From contig NZ_JAEDAE010000003.1 in the NCBI RefSeq assembly GCF_016056375.1, positions 62,001 through 126,000 of the forward strand: a DNA stretch of 64,000 nt, in the 5' to 3' direction. Each line of letters starts with the position of its first letter. The first letter of the stretch is position 1. This document shows, piece after piece, positions 8,297 through 19,066 of the stretch. The DNA comes from Hymenobacter negativus. Its GTDB lineage: Bacteria > Bacteroidota > Bacteroidia > Cytophagales > Hymenobacteraceae. The position numbers and the translations under genes are program-made. Under the pieces are notes generated by a model. It saw only the letters and a program-made list of their open reading frames with translations, made no database searches and was not told the DNA's origin.

Positions 8297-9196
8297 ATGC
8301 TGCCCATTGCTTTCGCGCCCTGCTACGCCCACCCACTGCCCGCCGGCCACCGCTTTCCCATGCTCAAATACGAGCTGCTGCCCGAGCAGCTCCTGCACGA
8401 AGGCACCGCCACAGCCGCCGATTTTTTCGTGGCCCAGCCGCCGCCCGATGCGGATATTCTGCGGGTGCACGATGCCGACTATTACCACCGCCTGCGCACC
8501 GGCCAGCTCACCCGGCAGGAAGAGCGGGCCACCGGCTTCCCGTGGTCGGCGGACCTGGTTGAGCGCGAAATCACCATCCTGGGCGGCACCATTGAGGCGG
8601 CGCGGCGGGCGCTGGCGCACGGCGTGGCGTTCAACATCGCGGGCGGCACGCACCACGCGTTTAGGGCGCGGGGCGAAGGGTTTTGCCTGCTGAATGACCA
8701 GGCCGCGGCTGCCGCGTGGCTGCTGGCCCACGGCTACGCGCGCAAGGTCCTTATCGTAGACCTCGACGTGCACCAGGGCAACGGTACGGCCGCCATTTTT
8801 CAGCACGACCCCCGGGTGTTTACCTTCTCCATGCACGGCGGCCGCAACTACCCCGCCCGCAAAGAAACCTCCGACCTCGACCTGCCCCTGCCCGATGGCA
8901 CCGACGACGCCCACTACCTAAAGCTGCTAACCGAAACCCTGCCCCGCCTCATTGATGAAGTGCAGCCCGATTTCGTGTTCTACCTGGCGGGCGTGGACGT
9001 GCTGGCCACCGACAAGCTCGGCCACCTGGCCCTCACCCGCGAAGGCTGCCGCCAGCGCGACGAGCTGGTACTTGGCCTCTGTCACCACCACCGCCTGCCC
9101 GTGGTGGTGTGCATGGGCGGCGGCTACTCCGAGCGCATCATCGACATTGTGGAAGCCCACGCCAATACCTACCGCGTGGCGGCTGGGCTTTATTAG
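8297..9196 (+). CDS. Histone deacetylase family (class II-like) amidohydrolase
   Basis: Zinc-dependent deacetylase fold of the bacterial HDAC-like/acetoin-utilisation family, which removes acetyl groups from small amines or protein lysines; 299 residues, typical. Catalytic features: the His dyad in NIAGGTHHAF (119-120), zinc ligands Asp157 and His159 in IVDLDVHQGNG, the third ligand Asp234 in LAGVDVLATDKLG, and the transition-state Tyr in GGGYS (277). All are intact, so an active enzyme is expected; the natural substrate is unknown. Cytosolic. It is convergent with the methyltransferase gene, only 17 bp apart, with a short direct/inverted TGGTTAACCACTAA-type repeat between them. Confidence 0.92.
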   Translation: MLPIAFAPCYAHPLPAGHRFPMLKYELLPEQLLHEGTATAADFFVAQPPPDADILRVHDADYYHRLRTGQLTRQEERATGFPWSADLVEREITILGGTIEAARRALAHGVAFNIAGGTHHAFRARGEGFCLLNDQAAAAAWLLAHGYARKVLIVDLDVHQGNGTAAIFQHDPRVFTFSMHGGRNYPARKETSDLDLPLPDGTDDAHYLKLLTETLPRLIDEVQPDFVFYLAGVDVLATDKLGHLALTREGCRQRDELVLGLCHHHRLPVVVCMGGGYSERIIDIVEAHANTYRVAAGLY

Positions 9197-9232
9197 TGGT
9201 TAACCACTAACCGTTAACCACTAATTATCACC
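9197..9232. repeat. Short GGTTAACCACTAA repeat between convergent genes
   Basis: TGGTTAACCACTAA and GTTAACCACTAA copies, each near-palindromic (TTAACCACTAAccgTTAACCACTAA), fill the gap between the deacetylase and methyltransferase stop codons. No T-rich terminator tail is visible. Confidence 0.5.
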
Positions 9233-9915
9233 TGCCAGCGAAAGGCCCAGCGCCAGCGCAACTCATAATTTGTGATGCCGGCCTGCGCCAGCAGTACCAC
9301 CCAGTCCTGGCGCCGAAAGGCCCGGGCCACCGACAGCGGCGCATCGTGGCGCACGAGGTAGGAGCCGCCCAGCAGCCGCGTCAGCCACTTGATGCTGTGG
9401 TAGGCCAGCCAGTGCCGGTGCAAGTCGTTGATGACGACGGCTACGCCGGCCTGCTGCTGCCATTGCCGCAGCAGCGTCACCAGCTCCTCGTCGGTGAAAT
9501 GGTGGCAGAACAGGCTGCACGTCAGCACATCGTAGAGCTGGGCCTGAAATTCCGGGGCGAAAATATCGAACTGCTGGTAGCTAATTTCCGGGTATTCCCA
9601 GCTTTTGGCCGTGGCATATTCCAGCATGAATTGGTTGGCATCAATGCCTGTCAGTTCAAGGGAAACGCCGTTTTTGCGCGCCCAGCGGGCTACGTGGCGC
9701 AGCGTGTCGCCGCCGCCGCTGCCCAGGTCGGCCAGCCGCAGGGGCCGGGCGGCCGGAAACCGGCTTTTCAGGCGTTGCAGCGCGTTTAGCACCGGCGCAT
9801 AGCCGCCCAGCCAGGTATTGATGGTTTCCAGCTCGTCGAGGTTCTGGCGCAGGGCGTCATTGGCCAGCGTCAGGTCGTCCATCAGCTCCGGGCCGGCGGC
9901 TCGTTCATTTAACAT
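9214..9915 (-). CDS. SAM-dependent methyltransferase of the type III PKS cluster
   Basis: 233 residues, class I methyltransferase. The SAM-binding motif I is LRLADLGSGGGDTLRHVA (about residues 59-76), with the acidic ribose contact in LTGIDANQFMLEYA and a motif IV-like VLTCSLFCHHF. The second half has hydrophobic stretches near SIKWLTRLLGGSYLV that could touch the membrane. It starts 3 bp after the polyketide synthase stop, so translation is coupled. In SrsB-type alkylresorcinol pathways the methyltransferase methylates the phenolic ring; the same role here is an inference from gene order. Confidence 0.85.
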   Translation of the reverse strand: MLNERAAGPELMDDLTLANDALRQNLDELETINTWLGGYAPVLNALQRLKSRFPAARPLRLADLGSGGGDTLRHVARWARKNGVSLELTGIDANQFMLEYATAKSWEYPEISYQQFDIFAPEFQAQLYDVLTCSLFCHHFTDEELVTLLRQWQQQAGVAVVINDLHRHWLAYHSIKWLTRLLGGSYLVRHDAPLSVARAFRRQDWVVLLAQAGITNYELRWRWAFRWQVIISG

Positions 9916-9918
9916 TTA

Positions 9919-11136
9919 TCAATTAACATTTAACAGTTCGAGTGGCGACGTAGCAACTGCGCTGTTAGCCTGTGAATCAATGCCTTCCTCGCTTTCCTGC
10001 TTGTTAAATGTTGAATGATAATTGTTGAATGAAACCTGTAGCAGCATGGCCTCCATTGTCAGGCCGGGGCCGAAAGCGAAGCTGAGCACGGGCGCGCCAT
10101 TATCGGCCGGCGTGGCGTGGGCCAGCACGTCGCGCAGCACATACAGCACCGTGGCCGACGACATGTTGCCATAGTCGCGCAGCACGCGGTAGGCGTGGCG
10201 GTTGTCGTCGTGGGTAAGGCCCAGCTCGGCCTCGATGGTTTCCAAAATTTTGCGCCCACCCGGGTGGATGGCGAAGTGGCGGATGTCGCCCAACTCCACG
10301 GGCAGACTGGCCAGCAGCCCATCCGTCAGACTGCGGATGCCGCGCTGAATCAGTTTCGGCACGTAGCTGCTTAGCGTCATCTCAAACCCAAAGTCGTTGA
10401 TGTGCCACGCCATGTCGTCGTGGCCATCGGGTTCCAGCCCACAATGGAAGGCCTGCAATGCCAGGCTGGGCACGCCATTGGGCAGCGGTGTGCTCTGCAC
10501 CAGGCAGGCCGCCGCCCCGTCGCCAAACAGCGCGTTGCTAACGAGGTGGTCTTCCTCCCGGCTTTTCTGGAAGTGCAGTGTGCACAGCTCCACGCTCACA
10601 ATCAGCACACGGGCCTCGGCATCGGCGCGGCAGAAAGCATCGGCCAGCTTCACGGCATTCACGGCGGCGTAGCAGCCCATGAAGTTCACGCAGGTGCGGC
10701 GCACGTCGGAACGCAGGCCCAAGGCCTGCACCAGCTCAATGTCTAACCCCGGTGCGTACATGCCCGTGCAGCTCACCGTCACCAGGTGGGTGATGCTGGC
10801 CGACGTCGCGTCGGGCACCTGGCGCAGGCATTCGCGCACGGCCTCGGTGGCCAGCGGCAGGGCTTCGCGGCGGTACGCGGCCATGCGCTGGCCCACGCTC
10901 GGGAAGGGCTCCAGGGTGGGCGTATTGGGAAAAAACGTGTAGTCGCCGTTGGCCCGGCCGTAGTCGGGCAGCACCGAGTAGCGGTGCGCAATGCCCGAAA
11001 CCCGGTACAGCGCCCGCAACTTGCGCGTGTCGTCCTCGCCAAATTGCAGGGCCTGGGCCATGAAATCGGCAATTTGTGGCTGCGCGATGCGGTGGGCAGG
11101 ATTGGCAGTGCCGATGGCACCTAAATAGCTCGGCAT
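9919..11136 (-). CDS. Type III polyketide synthase (chalcone/stilbene synthase family)
   Basis: 405-residue homodimeric condensing enzyme that extends an acyl-CoA with malonyl-CoA and cyclises the product to a pyrone or resorcinol. The catalytic triad is complete: Cys155 in NFMGCYAAVNA, His291 in FAIHPGGRKI, Asn324 in DYGNMSSATV. The substrate pocket region holds SVELCTLHFQ. Length is slightly above the 350-390 norm because of a C-terminal tail rich in Ser/Asn/Glu. It is followed after 3 bp by a methyltransferase and preceded on the same strand by a FAD oxidoreductase, the gene set of SrsA/SrsB/SrsC-type phenolic lipid pathways. Long-chain acyl starter is expected but not proved. Confidence 0.93.
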   Translation of the reverse strand: MPSYLGAIGTANPAHRIAQPQIADFMAQALQFGEDDTRKLRALYRVSGIAHRYSVLPDYGRANGDYTFFPNTPTLEPFPSVGQRMAAYRREALPLATEAVRECLRQVPDATSASITHLVTVSCTGMYAPGLDIELVQALGLRSDVRRTCVNFMGCYAAVNAVKLADAFCRADAEARVLIVSVELCTLHFQKSREEDHLVSNALFGDGAAACLVQSTPLPNGVPSLALQAFHCGLEPDGHDDMAWHINDFGFEMTLSSYVPKLIQRGIRSLTDGLLASLPVELGDIRHFAIHPGGRKILETIEAELGLTHDDNRHAYRVLRDYGNMSSATVLYVLRDVLAHATPADNGAPVLSFAFGPGLTMEAMLLQVSFNNYHSTFNKQESEEGIDSQANSAVATSPLELLNVN

Positions 11137-11301
11137 GCCGGAAATAAATTAGGAAGTCAGGTAGCGGAAAGTCTGCCGGGGCAACTACTGGCCCGTGCGG
11201 CAGGTTTTAATATTGCTTTAATCTACGGTAAAAGAAGTGCCAGAAGTGCCCGCCGTCGCAAAAAAGCGCCAACAACATTCTGGCCTGCGTTGCAGCCGGC
11301 G

Positions 11302-12420
11302 CTAAAACGGCTGGCCGTGGGTGCGGCGCATCAGCGCCCGCACGGCCCCCGGCCAGTAGCGCAGGCCGCCCACCACCGCCTCGCTCAGCAGTGGCCCGCC
11401 AAAAAGTTGCTGCACCGCCCGGCCCACCCGCAGCCGCGCCCCAAACTGGGCCTGCCAGGCCCGGGCGTAGTCCGCTTCCATCTGCACCCGGCTGGTGCGG
11501 CCCGCCAAAAAACCGTCGGCCGCGGCTGCTGCCAGCGCCGCGCCGTGCAGCGCCATGGCCATGCCATTGCCGCACAGCGGCGTGATGAGGCCTGCCGCGT
11601 CGCCGCACATCAGCACGTGCTGCTCCACGGGCTGCTTGGGCGCGAAGGATATTTCGTTGATGACTTCGGGCTGCGGGTACAGCACTTCGGCCGCGTCCAG
11701 GATTTCGCGCAGGCGCGGATTGCGGGCCAGTACCTGCCGCTCCAGCGCCGGAATGGTGCCGTGGGTCTTCAAGTTCTGGCGGGTGCTCAGGTAGCAAAAG
11801 CACAGCTTGTCTTCCTCAATGGCCGAGATGCCGGCGTAGCCGTCGGCAAAATTGTGCAGCGCAATTACATCGCGCGGAAAGCCCGGCAGGCGCAGGTGGT
11901 ACTTCACCCCGAGGTAGGGCGAGCGCTGCGCAAAAAACGGCCGTTGCAGCTGCCGGTCGAGGTTGGCGCGCTTGCCATAGGTGCCCAGTACCACACGGGC
12001 CGCGAGGGTGCGGCCGTCGGCCAGGGTCACGGTGTGGCGGTTGGCGGCGGGGTCGAAGGCCACATCCGTTACTGTGCTTTTGAGGTGAAAGGTGACGCCC
12101 GCCGCTAAGCCTTTCTGGTAGAGAAAGTCATCGAGCACGTAGCGGCTCACCCCAAAGCCGCCCAGGTCGAGCGGGCTGGTGAGGATGCGGCCGCCCGGCG
12201 ATGACAACAGAAACCGGGAAATGGCCGCCGGCCCCAGCTCGGCCGGGTCGGCCCCGAGGCGGCGCAGGTAGGGGAGCACCTCGTTGCTCACGTACTCGCC
12301 GCACACTTTATGGAACGGGTACTGCTTGCGCTCCACCACCGCCACCTGATGGCCGCGCCGGGCCAGGTCGAGAGCTGCCGCCAGGCCGGCTAAGCCACCG
12401 CCAATCAATAAAATGTCCAT
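11302..12420 (-). CDS. FAD-dependent oxidoreductase (geranylgeranyl reductase/PHBH-like)
   Basis: 372 residues. The N-terminal dinucleotide motif is LLIGGGLAGLAAALDLA, followed by VVERKQYPFHKVCGEYVSNE, the signature of the geranylgeranyl-reductase-type group-A flavoproteins. A second FAD contact appears at MCGDAAGLITPLCGNGM (about residue 275-292), where substrate-side Gly-Asp is conserved. In phenolic-lipid operons such an enzyme hydroxylates or oxidises the ring (SrsC-like role, inferred). It is the first gene of the cluster, 165 bp ahead of the type III PKS, and diverges from a T9SS-domain gene. Start ATG at 12420; the Rossmann motif begins at residue 3, as usual. Confidence 0.88.
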   Translation of the reverse strand: MDILLIGGGLAGLAAALDLARRGHQVAVVERKQYPFHKVCGEYVSNEVLPYLRRLGADPAELGPAAISRFLLSSPGGRILTSPLDLGGFGVSRYVLDDFLYQKGLAAGVTFHLKSTVTDVAFDPAANRHTVTLADGRTLAARVVLGTYGKRANLDRQLQRPFFAQRSPYLGVKYHLRLPGFPRDVIALHNFADGYAGISAIEEDKLCFCYLSTRQNLKTHGTIPALERQVLARNPRLREILDAAEVLYPQPEVINEISFAPKQPVEQHVLMCGDAAGLITPLCGNGMAMALHGAALAAAAADGFLAGRTSRVQMEADYARAWQAQFGARLRVGRAVQQLFGGPLLSEAVVGGLRYWPGAVRALMRRTHGQPF

Positions 12421-12515
12421 TTAATTGGTCGGGAGAATACGAACAATGGAAGCGAAAGTAGCGTAGTCTATCGAGGTTTTTGGATATTCTGGTGTAGCTT
12501 ACTGAATAAGCACCG

Positions 12516-12523
12516 TACCTTTG
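12516..12523 (+). promoter_or_regulatory. Probable -7 promoter box for the small T9SS-domain gene
   Basis: TACCTTTG matches TAnnTTTG; expected start near 12530 and a leader of about 64 nt. No clear -33 element. Confidence 0.4.
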
Positions 12524-12593
12524 TCAACCAAAAGCAACTTTTTTCGTTACTTCAACACCCGCCGCTCTTTCTACCAACCCACTAATTACTACT

Positions 12594-12980
12594 ATGATGC
12601 AACGCTTACTTTTACCTCTGTTATTATTTGTCTGTCTTAGCCTCGGAATGGGGCCATTAATGCGCACCACGTCCACTGCTTCGGCTGCCGCCACGAGCCG
12701 GCACGGCCAGCAAGCCCGGCCCGGAGACGACAAAAACCTGCTGGTGTACCCTAACCCCAGTACTGGTATCGTTCACCTCACCATCAACAACTTGCAGGGC
12801 AAGAAAGTGGAGCTGAGCGTGCTGAACGTAATCGGCTCGGTGTTGTACCACGAAACCGTAACGGAATTCAACGACAAATATTCGCGGACGCTTGATTTGA
12901 GCAAGTTCGCCAACGGCTTGTATTACGTGCGGCTCGAGTCGGACAATACCAGCCAGATGTGCAAATTGGTTATTCGCTAA
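12594..12980 (+). CDS. Small secreted protein made almost only of a T9SS type A sorting domain
   Basis: 128 residues: signal peptide (MMQRLLLPLLLFVCLSLGMG, possible start at the second Met, 12597), a linker of about 25 residues, and then a complete type IX secretion C-terminal domain: NLLVYPNPSTGIVHLTI, VELSVLNVIGSVLY, ANGLYYVRLESDN, ending MCKLVIR. Sorting domains normally trail a large passenger; here there is no passenger to speak of. It could be a remnant of a larger gene or a free-standing surface peptide. Its own -7 box and terminator argue for an expressed unit. Confidence 0.82.
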   Translation: MMQRLLLPLLLFVCLSLGMGPLMRTTSTASAAATSRHGQQARPGDDKNLLVYPNPSTGIVHLTINNLQGKKVELSVLNVIGSVLYHETVTEFNDKYSRTLDLSKFANGLYYVRLESDNTSQMCKLVIR

Positions 12981-13009
12981 CCGCAAATTCGGTCAATTAT
13001 CAGACAATA

Positions 13010-13038
13010 AAAAAAGCAGCTTTCGGGCTGCTTTTTTT
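13010..13038. terminator. Bidirectional intrinsic terminator
   Basis: AAAAAGCAGC and GCTGCTTTTT arms with A and T runs on either side. It can serve the T9SS gene (plus) and the tiny ORF at 13058-13165 (minus). Confidence 0.88.
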
Positions 13039-13057
13039 ATTGTCAAAAACGGAGAAA

Positions 13058-13165
13058 TTACCGGGCCCGCACCGGGATGGGGGTGAGCATTTTCTCGACG
13101 TTGGACACTGTTTTGAGCGCGAGAATGGCGGTGACCAGCAAGAGGCCAAGCATGAAAATAAACAT
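13058..13165 (-). CDS. Possible 35-residue single-TM membrane peptide
   Basis: Below the usual ORF length cut-off. The frame from ATG 13165 to TAA 13058 reads MFIFMLGLLLVTAILALKTV as a transmembrane helix, then SNVEKMLTPIPVRAR as a basic cytosolic tail, a common layout for small membrane proteins. It ends 20 bp before a terminator that has the correct orientation for this strand. No homologue is known to me, so the call rests on layout alone. Confidence 0.35.
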   Translation of the reverse strand: MFIFMLGLLLVTAILALKTVSNVEKMLTPIPVRAR

Positions 13166-13263
13166 AATGCGACAGAAAAATCGGGTGGATAAAAAGCAGC
13201 CAGATTCAGCAAGCTGCATCTGAGGTGTTCAACCCCGAAAGACGCGGCCGGGTTTCAATAAAA

Positions 13264-14352
13264 TTAGGGCATTTGCAATAGCGCCCGCACCACGCGCCGG
13301 GCATCGGCCCCAATGCCGTTGAGCAAGGCCGAGTTGCGACTGTCGAGCCAGCCCAGCCCCAGAAAAGCCACGCCGGGCGCGGCCGTGATTCCCCGGTGGT
13401 GCCGGGGCTGGCCATCGGGCTCAAGAATGGGCAATTCTATCCATCCGTAATCCGGGCGGTAGCCGGTGGCCCATACCACGGCATCGAGCGGGGGCGAAGC
13501 TGCCCGCTGGCCCTGAATGGCCCCGGTGGCCAGCGCTGCCACGCCCCGGCCGATAAACGTGGCCGCCGGCAGCCGGCGCAGGCGTGCCAGGTCGCCGCTC
13601 ACCACGGGCTCGGTCTGGGCCATCATCCAGCGGCCGAGGGCCGTGTGGCGCGAGAAGCGCATAGTGCCCGTGAGGGCCATCGCGGCCCACATAAGCTGGT
13701 TGTTGGGCATGGCTGGGGTTTTCTCATCGAAGGCCACGAAAACCGGCCGCCCGGTGGCCGCAATGTCGGCCGCGATTTGCAGGGCCGAGTTGCCGCTGCC
13801 CACCACGGCCACCGGGCCGGTGCCGGGCAGCTGGCCCGGGCGGCGGTAGTCGCGGCTGGGCAGCTGGGCCACGGCGGCCGGCAGCTGGGCGGCCCAAGCC
13901 GGGATTTTGGGGGTGGTATAAGGGCCGGTGGCCACAATCACGCGTCGGGCCGCGTAGGTGCGGCCTGCGGCGGTGTGCGCGTGGTAGCCAGGCCGGCCGG
14001 GGGCGGCCATCAGCCGGGTCACGCGCTGGTTGGTATCGATTGGAAACCCGAAATGAGCGGCGTAATCGCGCAGGTAGGCGCTGGTCTCGGCTTGGGTGGG
14101 GTAGCGCAGCCGGTTGCCGGGCCAGGGCCGGCCGGGCAGCCCACTGGCCCAGGCCGGCGAGAACAGCCGCAGCGAATCGTAGCGCGCATCCCAGGCGTGG
14201 CCGGCGGTGGGGGCCGCATCCAACACCCGAAAATCGACGCCGTGCTGTTGCAGGTAGTAAGCCGCCGCCAGCCCGGCCTGGCCCGCCCCAATCACCAGGG
14301 TATCGGTATAAATGAGCGGGGCCGGCGTGGCTGGGGGCACAGGGAACGGCAT
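13264..14352 (-). CDS. Flavin-containing monooxygenase-like NAD(P)/FAD protein
   Basis: 362 residues. The FAD motif is LVIGAGQAGLAAAYYLQQHG (about 19-38) and the NADPH motif is VAVVGSGNSALQIAADIA (about 184-201), with an FMO-like YPTQAETSAYLRDYA and a C-terminal ATG motif DAVVWATGYRPDYGW. This is the architecture of CzcO/YpeM-type flavoprotein monooxygenases that oxidise small nucleophiles; the substrate is unknown. The ATG at 14352 lies 5 bp after the stop of the hybrid histidine kinase, so it is the third gene of a regulator-kinase-enzyme operon. Confidence 0.9.
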   Translation of the reverse strand: MPFPVPPATPAPLIYTDTLVIGAGQAGLAAAYYLQQHGVDFRVLDAAPTAGHAWDARYDSLRLFSPAWASGLPGRPWPGNRLRYPTQAETSAYLRDYAAHFGFPIDTNQRVTRLMAAPGRPGYHAHTAAGRTYAARRVIVATGPYTTPKIPAWAAQLPAAVAQLPSRDYRRPGQLPGTGPVAVVGSGNSALQIAADIAATGRPVFVAFDEKTPAMPNNQLMWAAMALTGTMRFSRHTALGRWMMAQTEPVVSGDLARLRRLPAATFIGRGVAALATGAIQGQRAASPPLDAVVWATGYRPDYGWIELPILEPDGQPRHHRGITAAPGVAFLGLGWLDSRNSALLNGIGADARRVVRALLQMP

Positions 14353-14357
14353 GAGTG

Positions 14358-17240
<2,883 letters not shown>

Positions 17241-17330
17241 CAAAAAAGGACTAAGCGTAAATAATGTCGCAAGCAAATAAAATGCGGACTAATAAACCCG
17301 GCGAAGACTCGCCGGCCCGCCATGCGGTGC

Positions 17331-18689
17331 TTAGGCAATGTGCAGCTCCCGTTGCTGTAACATACGATAAATAGTGGACTTTCCGATGCCCAGCCGGGCC
17401 GCCACCGCCAGCACGTCGCCATTCATCTCATCGAGGCAGTTCTGAACGATGGCCGTGGTTTGCTCGCGCAGCGAAAGCTGGCTGCCGGGGCCGATGGTGG
17501 CCTTGCCGGGGCGCAGGGGGAGGTCTTCGCCCTGAATAAACTCGCCGTCGGCCAGCACGGTGGCCAGCTCCACCACGGCTTTCAGTTCGCGCACGTTGCC
17601 CGGAAACGGATGGGCCTTAAGCTGTTCGCGAGCCGAGTCGGTGAGCTGGCGCGGCGGCAGGTTGTTGAGCTGGCAGAAGTCGCGCACAAACACCTCGGCC
17701 AACATCAGCACATCGGCCCCGCGCTGGCGCAGCGGGGGCAGGGCAATGGGCAGGCCCAGCAGGCGGTAATACAGGTCTTCGCGGAAGCGGCCGGCCTGCA
17801 CTTCGGTCAGCAGGTCGCGGTGCGTGGCCACTATCAGGCGCACATCGAACGGAATGGCCTGGCTGCCGCCCACACGGGTCACTTCCCGCTCCTGCAGCAC
17901 CCGCAGCAGCTTGGCCTGCAGGCTCAGGTCGAGGTCGGCAATTTCGTCCAGAAACAGGGTGCCGCTGGTCGCTTCTTCCAGCCGCCCCACGCGGCGCGCC
18001 ACTGCCCCGGTAAACGCGCCTTTCTCGTGCCCAAACAGCTCGCTCTCCACCAACTCGCGCGGAATGGCGGCCATGTTCACCGCCACGAAGGGCTGGCTGG
18101 CCCGGCTCGACTGAAAATGGATGGCCTTGGCCACCAATTCCTTGCCGGTGCCGGTTTCGCCGCTCACGCTCACCGTGATGGTGGTGCGGGCCGCTTTGGT
18201 GATGAGGTTCTGCACGGCCTGCATCGACGCGTGCTCGCCCAGAATGGCTTGGCCGGCCCCGTGACGGGCCCCAATCTGCTGGCGGAGTTGGGTGTTTTCG
18301 CGGCGCAGGCTCACCTGCTGCTCCACCTTGCCCACCAGGTTCCAGAGGCGGTCGAGGGTATTCTCGTCTTTCACCAGGTAGTCATAAGCACCCTGCTGGA
18401 GCATGTTGACGGCCGTGCTCACGTCTTCCTGGCCTGAAATCACCACGACTTCGGTGCCCCGCAGCCGCTCCCGAATCTGGCGCAGCACCTGCTCGCCCTT
18501 GGCATCGGGTAGCGAGTAATCGAGCGTAATAAAATCCGGCTTCTCGCCCAGCTGCTCCAGGCACGCCCGGGCCGTGGTAAAGCGTGTTACGCTATGGTTG
18601 GGGTTCTGGCTCAGGCGGTGCAGAAGCAACTCGCCATACCACTCATTGTCCTCGACGACAAAAATTTTGAAAGGTAGAGCTGAGTTCAT
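17331..18689 (-). CDS. Sigma-54-dependent NtrC-family response regulator
   Basis: 452 residues. Receiver (1-120) with Asp in FITLDYSLPDAKG; AAA+ domain with Walker A GETGTGKELVAKA (near 172), the sigma-54 contact loop EKGAFTGAVARRVGR, Walker B GTLFLDEIADL and arginine-finger region REDLYYRL; and a C-terminal Fis-type helix-turn-helix (DVLAVAARLGIGKSTIYRML). The GAFTGA loop is intact, so it should activate sigma-54 promoters. It heads the operon with the hybrid kinase and monooxygenase, and faces a T9SS gene whose upstream region carries two GG-N10-GC sequences. Confidence 0.95.
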   Translation of the reverse strand: MNSALPFKIFVVEDNEWYGELLLHRLSQNPNHSVTRFTTARACLEQLGEKPDFITLDYSLPDAKGEQVLRQIRERLRGTEVVVISGQEDVSTAVNMLQQGAYDYLVKDENTLDRLWNLVGKVEQQVSLRRENTQLRQQIGARHGAGQAILGEHASMQAVQNLITKAARTTITVSVSGETGTGKELVAKAIHFQSSRASQPFVAVNMAAIPRELVESELFGHEKGAFTGAVARRVGRLEEATSGTLFLDEIADLDLSLQAKLLRVLQEREVTRVGGSQAIPFDVRLIVATHRDLLTEVQAGRFREDLYYRLLGLPIALPPLRQRGADVLMLAEVFVRDFCQLNNLPPRQLTDSAREQLKAHPFPGNVRELKAVVELATVLADGEFIQGEDLPLRPGKATIGPGSQLSLREQTTAIVQNCLDEMNGDVLAVAARLGIGKSTIYRMLQQRELHIA

Positions 18690-18999
18690 GCAGAAAGGGG
18701 TGTGGATGCCCGAAATAACGCCCCGCTAGTCGAAAACTACCGGTTGAAACGCTGAAGCAAGACAAATACTACAAGCGTTTCATTGGAAAAATTATATTGC
18801 AAAAATACGTAACAAAAATTTTATTAGGCTAAAAAAGGCCATTAACGGGGCATATACGAAGTCAAAATGCAATCGGATTGCGCTGTTATTATTAATAAAT
18901 TCCCATTTTAGGACAATTTTCCGGAATTGGGAAATAGATTAAACATATTGAGAATTATATATAATCAGCCAGTTGGCCAGGAATGGGGTTGAGCCGACA

Positions 19000-19015
19000 T
19001 GGCCACGGAATTGCA
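19000..19015 (+). promoter_or_regulatory. Sigma-54-type -24/-12 promoter candidate 1
   Basis: TGGCCACGGAATTGCA has the invariant GG and GC separated by 10 bp and a perfect TTGCA -12 half. It lies 52 bp before the ATG at 19067 and across from the gene for a sigma-54 activator. Confidence 0.5.
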
Positions 19016-19021
19016 AGGATG

Positions 19022-19037
19022 TGGCAGGCACAGTGCC
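19022..19037 (+). promoter_or_regulatory. Sigma-54-type -24/-12 promoter candidate 2
   Basis: TGGCAGGCACAGTGCC again has GG-N10-GC with a good -24 half and a weaker -12 half. Expected start near 19048, giving a leader of about 19 nt. Confidence 0.4.
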
Positions 19038-19066
19038 AAAGAGTTAAATATTTTTTGCTAATCATT

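Larger units (their letters stand above)
18690..19066. promoter_or_regulatory. AT-rich divergent regulatory region
   Basis: 377 bp without a gene, much richer in A and T than its surroundings. On the minus strand CAAAAATA at 18800-18807 (TATTTTTG when read toward the regulator) fits a -7 box. TTCCGGAA at 18919-18926 is a perfect dyad that could be an activator site. Two sigma-54-like sequences sit near the right end. Nothing else is recognised. Confidence 0.5.
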
